A stretch of DNA of 57,458 bases from an uncultured Burkholderiales bacterium (GCA_903842945.1 CAIMNS010000100.1:1-57458); one strand, 5' to 3'; shown: positions 1 through 9,546, numbered from the stretch's first letter. Translations and numbers: made by a program. The notes: generated by a model from the letters alone, not told the origin.

Positions 1-387
1 AGTGACAGCATTCAAGTGATGGTCGCAACTCCCCCCTCGGTTTTGAATTTGGTGTTGGAGGGCAAGGTCAGAGCCCTGGCATTCACGGGGAGCAAAAAAT
101 TTGCGCCTTTGCCAGAAGTCCCCTTGCTCAAAGAGATGTATCCCAGCTTTGATCCCATCGGGTCTTGGGGCATATTTTTTGCGCCCTCAAAAACGCCCAT
201 TGAGGTGATCGATAAACTCAATGCAGCAGTTCGTGAAGCCGTCAAAGTGAGCAATGTCGCAAGCTTGCTGCAAAGAGATGGATACTTTCCTGACAACCGC
301 AATGCTCAAGAAGCCAATGCTTTTTTTAGAAACGAAGTCTTGAGAATGAAAGAGCCCTTTAGGGCTGCAAAGATTGAACCGATGTAA
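1..387 (+). CDS. Bug/TctC family tripartite tricarboxylate transporter substrate-binding protein, C-terminal fragment (gene begins upstream of window)
   Basis: Frame open from base 1; 'GKVRALAFTGSKKFAPLPEVPLLKEMYPSFDPIGSWGIFFAPSKTPIEVIDKLNAAVREA' is a typical Bug C-terminal half. Confidence 0.85.
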   Translation, partial: SDSIQVMVATPPSVLNLVLEGKVRALAFTGSKKFAPLPEVPLLKEMYPSFDPIGSWGIFFAPSKTPIEVIDKLNAAVREAVKVSNVASLLQRDGYFPDNRNAQEANAFFRNEVLRMKEPFRAAKIEPM

Positions 388-867
388 TTAGCCATGTGCG
401 CTCAATGAGCAACCATTGATGACAACAGGTTTTGCACTGATGAGGACAAAAGCAATGAGGCAGTCCTCGCTGTAGCGGTTGTTCCAGTTGTGGACGGTTC
501 CACGCTGGACCAAGACGTCGCCAGCATTGAGCGTGGTCGTGATGCCATCGTCCATTTCCATGTCAATTTTTCCAGACATCACCACTGCATAGTCGATCGA
601 GTCGGTTCGATGGTGTCTTGGCAAAACCCCAGGTTCATAGCGCACAACCCTGAAGATGCTACCGTTGTCCAAAGTGGTTTGATAAACCGCCTGACTCGGA
701 TCGTGCAAGCCATCGTTGTTGACTGGAAAGCCTTGGGTGGACCAAGCAACACAGGAGGTGACGCCCACTCGACCTGAACTTGCGTTGCTGATGTCACCAT
801 CAATGTGTACGATGGCTCGTCCACTTGGGTCGTGCCCAGTGATGACCCTACGTATTGCGATGGCCAT
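388..867 (-). CDS. cupin domain-containing protein
   Basis: 159 aa ORF; cupin motif 'PGVLPRHHRTDSIDYAVVMSGKIDMEMDDGITTTLNAGDVLVQRGTVHNWNN'. Confidence 0.75.
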   Translation of the reverse strand: MAIAIRRVITGHDPSGRAIVHIDGDISNASSGRVGVTSCVAWSTQGFPVNNDGLHDPSQAVYQTTLDNGSIFRVVRYEPGVLPRHHRTDSIDYAVVMSGKIDMEMDDGITTTLNAGDVLVQRGTVHNWNNRYSEDCLIAFVLISAKPVVINGCSLSAHG

Positions 868-961
868 GGAGTTCTTTCTTGCTGGGTGTTTGTTTGTACA
901 AGCCGACTTTTAAGAATAGCGTCAAGTCCTCTTAAAGGACGGCGAAGGCTTTAAGCAGGAC

Positions 962-1603
962 TTAGTTTGCCGCAAAAGTTTTTTGCACTTCTTTTTCAAA
1001 GGCCAAAAGTTTTTGAACACTGGGTCTTTGCTCCATGAGCTGCAAATGTCGCTGGCAATTTTTAAAGATCAAGGTGTCGCCTTTGAACATGGAGCCACGC
1101 TTGAAACACCAGTAAAAGTAAGCATCTACACAAGTGAAGTGATCAAAGAAATGTTGCCGCCCTTCAAGCATGTTGTCTGCGATTGCAAACAGTTCGAGCA
1201 TTGAATGTGAGCCCAGGTTTTGTACGCTTTCTGCAGACTCGGGCAGATCGCAGTAGCGCTCAGGGCGCGCTTGTTGAGTGAGTTTGGGGTGAATGGCTGA
1301 GCTGCACCAAGACATCACAGACAGGGCTTGTGCAAATTTGAGGGGTTCTTTGGGCATCAGCTCAAAGGAGGGGAACTGTTGTGCAATCCAAACCTGAATA
1401 GCGATGTTTTCGGTCAGTGCTTGACCATCGATCAGCAGTGTTGGCACCTTGCCTTTGGGGTTCAGAGCAAGGTATTTTTCTGATAAATGTTCGGCCTTTC
1501 CTAAATTGATGACCATCGTTTCAAACTCGGCCTTGGCCTCGGTCAATAAAATATAGGGCACCATGGAGCAAGCGACAGGGCAGTAAGCAAGTGTTAATTT
1601 CAT
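962..1603 (-). CDS. glutathione S-transferase family protein
   Basis: 213 aa; 'KLTLAYCPVACSMVPYILLTEAKAEFETMVINLGK...NPKGKVPTLLIDGQALTENIAI' GST N-terminal thioredoxin-fold pattern. Confidence 0.85.
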   Translation of the reverse strand: MKLTLAYCPVACSMVPYILLTEAKAEFETMVINLGKAEHLSEKYLALNPKGKVPTLLIDGQALTENIAIQVWIAQQFPSFELMPKEPLKFAQALSVMSWCSSAIHPKLTQQARPERYCDLPESAESVQNLGSHSMLELFAIADNMLEGRQHFFDHFTCVDAYFYWCFKRGSMFKGDTLIFKNCQRHLQLMEQRPSVQKLLAFEKEVQKTFAAN

Positions 1604-1791
1604 CGTGAATGGGTCGTCAATAAAGTCATGGGGCTCTTGATCGAATGAGAGCTCAAAGCCATGATCAAGGGGGTGTCTTGCTCATTATCTCCGAAAATTG
1701 ACTTTGCCCCTTCAGGGCAAACCATGTCTAGATTTATAAGCTTACAAAAAACGCCATAGATTAGCGCTGATGGACAGGGGTGTTTGACAAC

Positions 1792-2328
1792 CTAGGGTAG
1801 GACGGAGGCCTTGTTTTTGGGGGTTCTTCGCAAGTGCATTTCTCTTCCAATGCCTGGAGAGTCCCAAGACCAAACGCATTCTTTGGCGCTTGGGTAGGCG
1901 ATGGATTCTTCAAGTTTCAGATGCTCCATGTTCAAAGTCGAAAACACATCAAAGCAGTGTTGCAACTCTTCATGGATGAACCATGCGTTTTGATGGATCA
2001 GTCCTTTGAGCATAGGGGCGAGTTCCATCCAATTGCTCTCTAGCCACCCATGGTCTTGGTACAGTTGCTGGGTCATGGCAATCAACTTGTCATCGTGGCT
2101 GGCGATGAGTGCGGGAAAGACGTGCCGTTCTTCATCGATGTGGTGTTGTCTGACAGAGGTGTCAAAGAAAACACAGATGTCGCTCAGTTCCGTGGGGTCG
2201 ATCTGTTTTTCTTGTCCGATTGTCACAAGTTCGATGATGCTTTGCAGTTGTGAGAGTTTTTTTTGAATTTCTTGATGGGTTTGATCTAAAAAATCGAACA
2301 TACCCATGGGTAGGTTTTTATGGGTCAT
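1792..2328 (-). CDS. hemerythrin domain-containing protein
   Basis: 178 aa; 'H...RQHHIDEERHVFPAL...H...HxxxEE' iron-ligand spacing. Confidence 0.8.
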   Translation of the reverse strand: MTHKNLPMGMFDFLDQTHQEIQKKLSQLQSIIELVTIGQEKQIDPTELSDICVFFDTSVRQHHIDEERHVFPALIASHDDKLIAMTQQLYQDHGWLESNWMELAPMLKGLIHQNAWFIHEELQHCFDVFSTLNMEHLKLEESIAYPSAKECVWSWDSPGIGREMHLRRTPKNKASVLP

Positions 2329-2373
2329 CTTCCTGGCTCCTCAAGTTCAGTTAGCTGTCTACAACGTCACATT

Positions 2374-2967
2374 TCACTCGTCTGGGTCTTCATACTCTTT
2401 GGGTAGATGGTGAGCAATGCCTTTGTGGCAGTCGATGCATGTCTTGCCCTCATCTTTGGCTTTCATGTGTTTTTTGTAGGGCGTTTGTTTTTGTAATTCT
2501 GCTGACATGGCTTCAAAACTATGACAATTTCTGCATTCCCGAGAATCGGTGGCTTTCATGCGATTCCATTCGTGGGTGGCCAACTCCATTCGTTTGGCTT
2601 CAAACTTTTCTTTGGTGTCAATGCTGCCCATGATTTTGCCCAGGACCTCAAAGCTGGCTTGGGACTTTCTAATCATCTTATGGGTCCAGTCCTTGGGAAC
2701 GTGACAGTCTGAGCAAACGGCTCTCACGCCCGTGCGGTTGCTGAAGTGGATCGTCTCTTTGTATTCTGCATAGACGTTGTCCCTCATTTCGTGGCAAGAG
2801 ATACAGAACTCAAGACTGTTGGTCATCTCAAGTCCCGTGTTGAAGCCTCCCCAAAAGATAATGCCAGCCAAAAATCCGAGACCTGAAATGGCCAATATGG
2901 AATATTTGGCACTTGGTTTTCGAATGAAGGCGATGAATTTAGAAATGCGACCGCTGGATTCGGACAT
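2374..2967 (-). CDS. NapC/NirT (CymA/MtoC-like) tetraheme cytochrome c, membrane anchored
   Basis: 197 aa; single N-terminal TM helix; four CxxCH motifs (CISCH, CSDCH, CRNCH, CIDCH). Confidence 0.88.
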   Translation of the reverse strand: MSESSGRISKFIAFIRKPSAKYSILAISGLGFLAGIIFWGGFNTGLEMTNSLEFCISCHEMRDNVYAEYKETIHFSNRTGVRAVCSDCHVPKDWTHKMIRKSQASFEVLGKIMGSIDTKEKFEAKRMELATHEWNRMKATDSRECRNCHSFEAMSAELQKQTPYKKHMKAKDEGKTCIDCHKGIAHHLPKEYEDPDE

Positions 2968-2982
2968 GATGATCTTTCTGTC

Positions 2983-5328
2983 TCAATTGAATTGATGAAT
3001 CAAGCTCAGAGCAATCAAATTGATGCTGTAGTTGCCAGGTTGTTGGTTCGTGGGCATCAAGGTGGTGGGTGTCATGCCACTTTGAAGGCTGTTGTAGTAG
3101 TAATCCACGGTGTTCAATTTGCTGTACATGTAGCGCACTGAAACCTTGGTTTCCTTGTCAACGGTGTAGACCCCTGCAAGCTTGAGTTGTCCAATCACCG
3201 TTCTGATGTCAGGCAAGGCACCACAAGACAAGACGCTACCCAGGGAGCATGAGGTGCTGGTGTTAGAGGCTTGTGCAGCAGCGCTTGCATAACTGACGTA
3301 GTCACTTCCTACAACGGTGCTGTAGGTGCTGGTCGACACGGTGTAAGCGTAGTCTCCTGAGACCTCCAAGCGTCCGGCCATGAGGTTGGCTTGTTTGAAG
3401 CCTATGCCCATGGAGTCGTCGGCATCTGTCAGTGTGTTGCTCCACGATCCTCGTCCACCAAGATAGGCGGTAGGATTGGTGCTGCTGACAGCTCGGTAAG
3501 AGTAGAAGTAGTCGGTCATGTCTCGACTTCGCCGTTGGTGGCTCAAGTAAACATTGAACTGTCCAGACTCGCTGTAGTTGTAGGCCGAGTCCAAGTTGAT
3601 GCTAAAGGCGTTACCACCCAAAACACCATATGTGGAATCGTTGTAGGCGTCTTTAGATATCTTTCCAGAAACACCAAAGGTCAGATGTTGATTGGCCTCC
3701 CAGTTGGTGCCAGCTTTGACAAACTGCTGCTTTCTAGAGGCATCAAAGAAAGGGTAAAAACCCGGAAAGTCTCCGCCATTCAAGCCCTTGGTGTACAAAG
3801 ACGCTGTGTTGTTGAATGTTGATGTGTAGTTGTAACTGCCCAACTGGCCAATGAACGCTGCAATCGCATTGGGATCAAAAGTGGCTTGTTTGGCGGCGTA
3901 GCCAGCGCCTAACTTGTAGCTGAAACCATCCCCATCGTTGAACCGATAGGTCGCATCGATTTTGTCTTCTTTGCTTTGCTTGGCGGTGACGCAGTTCGAG
4001 CCTGCAGGGTATCCCACGCCCGTAGCGTAGTTGTTGCACCAGCGGTCAATGTTTTCATGGTTGAAGGCCACACGGACATACTCGCCCTTGTTGATTCTGT
4101 AATCAGACGCCAAGTCCACGGATCCCTTTTTATTGCTGATGGGCGTGTTGGGGTAATTGGCGTCGTTTCCACCATCGATCGAGTGAAAGTTGTACATGCT
4201 AGAGGGGGTTTTGTTGTTGCGCTCATCCAACCTAAATCCTGCGGTGATGTTCATGTCATTGGAGAATTGGTTGCTGAGTTTCAGGTCTGCATGGTAGGTC
4301 TCAACCACACCTCCCAAGGATTGCCTAGGCAGCGCTGCAAGGTTGGGGTTGACCATCGAGAAGGCATCGACAACAAAGGGGTCGCTTTGGGTGTTCAAGC
4401 CATAAGACACAGAACTGGTGAGTTTGGTTTTTGGGGAGACCTTCATGCCGCCATTCAAGAGCAACTGGTTGAAGTTGTTGTTGGGCATCGTGCTCATGTT
4501 TTGCGTGTCGTTGGCCCCGTTGTAGGTGCTGAAAGTCACACGATCAACCTTGTCCCTGTAAAAGGAGCCAAAGTAAGCGAGCGTAAAAAACTTGTCGTCC
4601 AGTCTGTAATTCAAGCCCAGGTTCAGGGTATCGGTTTTGGAGTTGGTCGGGTTGGGTAAGATCGATACGCCTTGGCCCTTTTCATTGCCATTTTTGGCCG
4701 ACCCAAATCCCATGAGTTTGGCGCCAGTTTGTTCCAAGTGGTTGTAGTCAAAGTTGATGTCCCAAAAGTGGTCGATCACTTTTGCGCCAAAGAGGTTCGA
4801 ATTTTTTCGAATATTTTCAATCCCCATGGTAGTGAGTGCAGGCAAAGAACTCAACACGGTCGTGTCAGCGGTGTTTTTGTTCAAAAAAAACTGATTGCCA
4901 CCCATGGCACCTGAGTACGGTGTTTGGTAGGTGTCGGACAGGTTGTGATGCAATTCATCGAATTTGCTACCCAAGGTCCAATCCCCTTGATCGCCCACCG
5001 ACAGATTCAAGGACCGGTTGGTGAGACCCAGATTCTCGCCATTGATGGTCCAGCGTCGAATACCTCCCTTTTCATTGTTGCTAAAACCATCCCCGCCTTT
5101 GAGCAAGATGTTGCCAATCAGGTGTGGGCCTGATTTGCTCAAGCCGTTGTATTCGCCAAATTTGGATGAATCTTGAGATGTATGCACGACACCGAGTTCT
5201 AAGGTGTTGGTGGGTTGGGTCAATGCGGTTTCTTCTTCGTCAGCCGCCAAAACACCGGTTTGGAACGCGGCCAAGGCAAGAACAATCGCACTTCTTTTGA
5301 AGATGAGTTGGGGATTCAATGTTTTCAT
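2983..5328 (-). CDS. mtrB: MtrB/MtoB/PioB family decaheme-associated outer membrane beta-barrel protein
   Basis: Start re-assigned to ATG at 5328 (MKTLNPQLIFKRSAIVLALAAFQTGVLAADEEE signal peptide); the longer ORF-track start overlaps the upstream cytochrome gene. ~781 aa barrel-like protein ending in ...SLIHQFN, directly after a decaheme cytochrome. Confidence 0.88.
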   Translation of the reverse strand: MKTLNPQLIFKRSAIVLALAAFQTGVLAADEEETALTQPTNTLELGVVHTSQDSSKFGEYNGLSKSGPHLIGNILLKGGDGFSNNEKGGIRRWTINGENLGLTNRSLNLSVGDQGDWTLGSKFDELHHNLSDTYQTPYSGAMGGNQFFLNKNTADTTVLSSLPALTTMGIENIRKNSNLFGAKVIDHFWDINFDYNHLEQTGAKLMGFGSAKNGNEKGQGVSILPNPTNSKTDTLNLGLNYRLDDKFFTLAYFGSFYRDKVDRVTFSTYNGANDTQNMSTMPNNNFNQLLLNGGMKVSPKTKLTSSVSYGLNTQSDPFVVDAFSMVNPNLAALPRQSLGGVVETYHADLKLSNQFSNDMNITAGFRLDERNNKTPSSMYNFHSIDGGNDANYPNTPISNKKGSVDLASDYRINKGEYVRVAFNHENIDRWCNNYATGVGYPAGSNCVTAKQSKEDKIDATYRFNDGDGFSYKLGAGYAAKQATFDPNAIAAFIGQLGSYNYTSTFNNTASLYTKGLNGGDFPGFYPFFDASRKQQFVKAGTNWEANQHLTFGVSGKISKDAYNDSTYGVLGGNAFSINLDSAYNYSESGQFNVYLSHQRRSRDMTDYFYSYRAVSSTNPTAYLGGRGSWSNTLTDADDSMGIGFKQANLMAGRLEVSGDYAYTVSTSTYSTVVGSDYVSYASAAAQASNTSTSCSLGSVLSCGALPDIRTVIGQLKLAGVYTVDKETKVSVRYMYSKLNTVDYYYNSLQSGMTPTTLMPTNQQPGNYSINLIALSLIHQFN

Positions 5329-5345
5329 TTTTTTCACCTGTTCCT

Positions 5346-6329
5346 TTACCGTTGTAAATAGCCGCCTGCAGGACTGTTGGAGCCATGCACCATGGAGTGA
5401 CAATTCATACAGGCTCGACCCACCACGTTCTTGTTGGGTGCGACCGTTAAGCCAGACTGCTTGCCTGCAGCTGAGGGCCCCACAGGGCTTTGACTGGCGT
5501 GCGTGCCATCGTGACACTCTTGGCACATGAAGGGTGGGCGAGATTTCAGCAAAGGTGTGATGTTGGAGCCATGCGGGTTGTGACAGTTGGCGCAGTCTTC
5601 GACAACGGGTTGATGTTCAAAGAGGAAAGGACCACGTTTTTCAGCATGGCACTGAAAGCAGGTTTCATTGACCGTGTTTTTCTTCATCAATTTAGGACCG
5701 GATGAGCCATGCGGGTTGTGGCAATCGGCGCAGGAGACTTTGCCTTCTAAAATGGGGTGGTGTGATATTTTTTTGACGTCCACCCTTTGCTCTTTGTGGC
5801 AGGTGAAGCAGACCTCAGCTTGAGTGACCTTGGCCAGCACCTTGTCAGCCGGTCTGTGCACCGTGTGGCAACTGTTGCAAGCGACGCCATTGTTTTGGTG
5901 AGCGGCTCCATCCCAGTTGTTTCTTTTTGTGCCCGTATGGCAGTTCAGGCATTGGGACGATCTCTCTTTGTCATCGGAGACCGGGAAGGCGCCTTTTTTG
6001 AAGACGGTATCGGGCGCGACTCGCACCTTGGTGACCGGGTCACCTTTGACGTGTTTTTCGCTTGTGCCGTGACAGGACTGGCAAGTCGGGGTCCGACTGT
6101 CACCTCTTAAGCCGTGTTTGGTTTGATAAAGCGATAAAACAGGAGCCGTTTCGCTTGCATCATGGCATTTGGTGCAAACCGCATCTTTTTTCAGGGCTTC
6201 TTTTGCAATGATTTCTCGCGAGACGGTTTCACCTAAATTGGGTAAGACTGGGGATTGCGCGTATCCCATGTTGAATCCGCTCCCTAAAAGAACGAACAAC
6301 ACGGGCAGGATCAATGGAGTTAACTTCAT
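5346..6329 (-). CDS. mtrA: decaheme c-type cytochrome, MtrA/MtoA/PioA (DmsE) family
   Basis: 327 aa; signal peptide and exactly ten CxxCH motifs (CTKCH, CQSCH, CLNCH, CNSCH, CFTCH, CADCH, CFQCH, CANCH, CQECH, CMNCH). Confidence 0.93.
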   Translation of the reverse strand: MKLTPLILPVLFVLLGSGFNMGYAQSPVLPNLGETVSREIIAKEALKKDAVCTKCHDASETAPVLSLYQTKHGLRGDSRTPTCQSCHGTSEKHVKGDPVTKVRVAPDTVFKKGAFPVSDDKERSSQCLNCHTGTKRNNWDGAAHQNNGVACNSCHTVHRPADKVLAKVTQAEVCFTCHKEQRVDVKKISHHPILEGKVSCADCHNPHGSSGPKLMKKNTVNETCFQCHAEKRGPFLFEHQPVVEDCANCHNPHGSNITPLLKSRPPFMCQECHDGTHASQSPVGPSAAGKQSGLTVAPNKNVVGRACMNCHSMVHGSNSPAGGYLQR

Positions 6330-6355
6330 GGCAATCTCACTTCTTAATTAGTTAC

Positions 6356-6706
6356 TTACAAGGACAAAATCCACTGGACCAAGTTTTTGATTTGTTCCAT
6401 GTCCTTAGGGGGTGAAGTTTTTACAATTTTGTGTTCTTCTTCGTGACCATCTGCGAACTTGGCTTTTTCACCAGAAGTGATGTGTTCGATCAGTCTTGCC
6501 TCGGCGTTGGGTTTGCCTTTGAATTTTTCAGCCACTGCGTGGTACGCTGGACCGTCTTTTTCTTTGTCCACCGCATGACACTTAAGGCAATTGTTTTGCC
6601 GTGCCAAGGCCTTGGCCGCTTCAACGTCCAGGCCCCAAGCTTGCAGACTCAAGCCCACAGTCAGCGCTAGCGTGCTGATTTGTAAAATACTCATTGTGCT
6701 TTTCAT
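6356..6706 (-). CDS. small monoheme class I cytochrome c (MtoD-like)
   Basis: Signal peptide plus one CLKCH motif; ATG at 6706 preceded by an AAAGGTG-like RBS (a GTG at 6715 is the ORF-track start). Confidence 0.85.
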   Translation of the reverse strand: MKSTMSILQISTLALTVGLSLQAWGLDVEAAKALARQNNCLKCHAVDKEKDGPAYHAVAEKFKGKPNAEARLIEHITSGEKAKFADGHEEEHKIVKTSPPKDMEQIKNLVQWILSL

Positions 6707-6722
6707 CGTTGACACCTTTGGG

Positions 6723-8105
6723 TTAAATGATTTTTGAAAAATTGTTGGTTTTGAAATCGAAATTTAAATATTTGTCAAACTGCATGGCAACAGCTCGTAC
6801 AAAGTACCATCCCATGTCGGTGACTTTGAAGCCTTTTTCATTCATGGTGATCAGGCCTTGATGGCAAAAGGCCTCGAGTTTTTCAAGTTCATGCTTGAAG
6901 CTTTCTTTGAAATGGATCAAGTAGTCAAATTCAACAGACTCATAAACAATTTCGCCTTGACACATGATGGACATGATGACGGAGCGCCTCAAGAGATCTT
7001 CTCTGGACAGCCGGATGCCTTTGATGATGGGGATTTGACCTTGTTCAAGAAGGTCGGCATATTCCTCTAATGTTTTGGCGTTTTGACTGTAAGTGGCACC
7101 CACTTTGCCAATGGCTGAAACCCCAAACGCGAGCAAGTCGCCATCGGGCTGCGTGCTGTAGCCCTGAAAGTTTCGATGCAAGCTTCCTGTGCTTTTTGCA
7201 ATGGCCAGACTGTCCAGGGTTTTTGCAAAATGATCCATGCCAATGTAGATGTAAGCTTGGGACGCCAAACTGTTGATCGCAAGGGTCAACATTTCGATTT
7301 TGTCAGAGGCGCTTGGAAGCTCCTCTGAATGGATCCTTCTTTGAGGTTTGAACTTTTCGGGCAAATGGGCATAGCCGTAAATCGCAATGCGATCGGGACT
7401 GATTTCAATGATTTGCTGAAGAGTTTTCTCGAAAGACTCAGGACTTTGTTTAGGTAAGCCGTAGATCAAGTCGGTGTTGATCGATTGAAAGCCAATCTTT
7501 CGTGCCGCTTGCATGAGCGCTTTGACTTGTTCGAAGGGTTGAATGCGGTGAATGGCTTGTTGAACTTGGGGATCAAAGTCTTGCACGCCAAAGCTGATGC
7601 GGTTGAAACCCAGTTCTTTCAAGTGCACGAGTCTACTTTCGGTGACGGTTCTAGGATCAATTTCAATGGACATTTCAGCATGTGCCGTGAAGTTGAACTT
7701 TGCCCTGAGTGTGATCATCAGTTGGTGCAAGTCATCGTCATTGATGTAGGTCGGTGAGCCGCCTCCTAAGTGCAATTGAGAGGCGGCTTGCTTAGGTCCC
7801 AGAAAATTGGTTTGTAACTCAATTTCTTTCTCTAAGAGATCCAAATAGTTGAGCGCTTTGTCGTAGTGTTGGGTGATGATTTTGTTACAGGCACAGAAGT
7901 AACAAAGGGATGCGCAAAAAGGGATGTGGATATAAATGCTCAAGGGCAACACATTGGAAGTCATGCCCTTTCTTCTCAAGGCCAATGCGTTCGTGTATTG
8001 ATCGTGATCGAATGCGCTGACAAAGCGGTCTGCTGTAGGGTAGGAGGTATAGCGTGGCCCAGCAATGTCGTACTGTTTGATGAGCTCTTGTGTGATGACT
8101 TGCAT
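6723..8105 (-). CDS. hemN: oxygen-independent coproporphyrinogen III dehydrogenase
   Basis: ~460 aa; 'GPRYTSYPTADRF', radical-SAM 'CASLCYFCACNK', 'LHLGGGSPTYI'; start ATG at 8105. Confidence 0.95.
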   Translation of the reverse strand: MQVITQELIKQYDIAGPRYTSYPTADRFVSAFDHDQYTNALALRRKGMTSNVLPLSIYIHIPFCASLCYFCACNKIITQHYDKALNYLDLLEKEIELQTNFLGPKQAASQLHLGGGSPTYINDDDLHQLMITLRAKFNFTAHAEMSIEIDPRTVTESRLVHLKELGFNRISFGVQDFDPQVQQAIHRIQPFEQVKALMQAARKIGFQSINTDLIYGLPKQSPESFEKTLQQIIEISPDRIAIYGYAHLPEKFKPQRRIHSEELPSASDKIEMLTLAINSLASQAYIYIGMDHFAKTLDSLAIAKSTGSLHRNFQGYSTQPDGDLLAFGVSAIGKVGATYSQNAKTLEEYADLLEQGQIPIIKGIRLSREDLLRRSVIMSIMCQGEIVYESVEFDYLIHFKESFKHELEKLEAFCHQGLITMNEKGFKVTDMGWYFVRAVAMQFDKYLNFDFKTNNFSKII

Positions 8106-8157
8106 GTTTAGACCAACCTCCGAACATTCAGTATGCATTTTTGTGAAGTTCGATGCT

Positions 8158-8171
8158 TTGAGTTAGATCAA
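8158..8171. promoter_or_regulatory. FNR/ANR-like box upstream of hemN
   Basis: TTGAG-TTAG-ATCAA, 9/10 match to TTGAT-N4-ATCAA, centred ~60 bp upstream of hemN ATG. Confidence 0.7.
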
Positions 8172-8296
8172 TGTTTCTGTCTGTTTTTGATTTTTTTGAG
8201 TCCTCTTTGCATAGAGGTCATGGGGCGCACCGCTCCCTTTGGACGCCATGCAAGGGGCGATAGCGATGAGCAGTGGATTGTTTTGAGTTGGCCTTT

Positions 8297-9139
8297 TTAA
8301 TTCACGTGTTCAAGCAGCATGATGCCGCCGGCTGTATTTGAAATGGGGACGTGGTAGGTGCTGGAGATGAGTTTGACGTGACCACCGAGTGCTGCGCGAG
8401 CGGCCAGCCACATGATCAGTTCAATGCCTTGTGTGCCCACTTGCTCTATCAGCTCAAGGTTGGTGTATTGAGTCGCCCAAGCAGGGTGAGTCACCAAGCT
8501 GTGCATGAAGTCTTGATCAAATTTTTTATTGATCAAGCCTGCCCTTTCTCCGTCCAATTGGTGTGACAAGCCGCCTGAGCCGAGGATCAAAAATTTCAAA
8601 CGAGAGTCCAAGGATTGGATGATGTCTCCCACGGCCTTACCAAGTTGATAGCACCGGCTTGCACTTGGAAGGGGGAACTGAACCGTGTTGATGCAAATCG
8701 GTATGGTGATGACGGGGCAAGATTCCTCAGTGGGCCAAAGCAACTTCAAGGGAAGCGTAAAAGCATGGTCCACTTTCATTGTTTGGCACGAGGCGACATC
8801 GAATTCTCTTTGTACAAGTCCTTCAATGATTTCCCATGACAATGTGGCGTCGCCTTTAAAGGGTGGCAGGGTTGGAATCCCCCAACCTTCATCTTCATTG
8901 GTGTACTGCTCGGCGGCCCCCACAGAGAAGGTGGGCATGGTGTCCAGGAAAAAATTAAGCCCGTGGTCGTTGTAAAAAACCACAACCACATCGGGTTGGT
9001 GTTCTTTGAGCCAAGGGTGAATGGGTTTGAATCCATCAAAAAAAGGCCCCCAATAGGCATCGTGTTGACTGTTTTTTGCAAGGGCATTTCCAATGGATGG
9101 AACATGCGAGCATGTGACCATGCCAATGATCTCAGCCAT
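8297..9139 (-). CDS. class III extradiol ring-cleavage dioxygenase, LigB-type catalytic subunit
   Basis: 'MVTCSHVPSIGNAL...DVVVVFYNDHGLNFFLDTMPTFSVG...' LigB/DODA-type; start ATG at 9139 overlaps the stop of the LigA ORF. Confidence 0.88.
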   Translation of the reverse strand: MAEIIGMVTCSHVPSIGNALAKNSQHDAYWGPFFDGFKPIHPWLKEHQPDVVVVFYNDHGLNFFLDTMPTFSVGAAEQYTNEDEGWGIPTLPPFKGDATLSWEIIEGLVQREFDVASCQTMKVDHAFTLPLKLLWPTEESCPVITIPICINTVQFPLPSASRCYQLGKAVGDIIQSLDSRLKFLILGSGGLSHQLDGERAGLINKKFDQDFMHSLVTHPAWATQYTNLELIEQVGTQGIELIMWLAARAALGGHVKLISSTYHVPISNTAGGIMLLEHVN

Positions 9140-9483
9140 CACGCTCTGGCCGAGGCCAGTAATTTGTTGCAAAAGGCCTCTCGTGTCATGCCTGTTTGCT
9201 GTGCCCCCAGGTCTTGAACATCAAGACCTAAAATGCCGGCAAATTTTGCCAAATAGTAAATATTTCCCCCTTGGTGGATGAGATCCAGAACATCTCTGTT
9301 GGTCACAGCCTGTCTTTGAGCCGGGGTGAGTTCGTAGCGGTCCATGTACTGTCCTTCATTGCTTTTGAAGTCTTGTCTGTTGGTCGATGCATTGAACGAA
9401 AAGCACATTTTGTTCAAGGCGTAGCCCTTTTGGGCTTGCTCGCCATCAAAGAGGGTGGTGCCAAAGATGGCTTGGTGCTTCAT
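9139..9483 (-). CDS. LigA-type extradiol dioxygenase small (alpha) subunit
   Basis: ~114 aa; 'KGYALNKMCFSFN...TPAQRQAVTNRDVLDLIHQGGNIYYLAKFAGILGLDVQDLGAQQTGMT' LigA fold. Confidence 0.88.
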   Translation of the reverse strand: MKHQAIFGTTLFDGEQAQKGYALNKMCFSFNASTNRQDFKSNEGQYMDRYELTPAQRQAVTNRDVLDLIHQGGNIYYLAKFAGILGLDVQDLGAQQTGMTREAFCNKLLASARA

Positions 9484-9546
9484 GGTGTTGATCATCCGTG
9501 GATGGTGAATCGTTGGATGATCTTAAGCTTTTGATGTTTCCAAGGT

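Noticed and set aside
1703-1721. Hairpin TTTGCCC-CTTCA-GGGCAAA downstream of the first hemerythrin gene
   Set aside because: The stem is good but no U-tract follows immediately on the minus strand. Possible terminator, but too weak to list.
3391-4914. Long plus-strand ORFs (143, 227 and 80 aa) opposite the MtrB-like gene, and similar antisense ORFs elsewhere (e.g. 35290-36612, 440 aa; 55022-56062, 346 aa)
   Set aside because: They lie antisense to strongly supported genes, with low-plausibility composition and no motifs. They look like shadow ORFs caused by codon bias.
5329-5526. ORF-track extension of the MtrB-like protein to 847 aa
   Set aside because: The extra N-terminus overlaps the decaheme gene in another frame, while ATG 5328 begins a clean signal peptide. 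I assigned the shorter form.
2374-6706. A complete MtrCAB metal-reduction system
   Set aside because: No MtrC/OmcA-type outer-surface multiheme lipoprotein gene is present. The layout fits Mto/Pio better.
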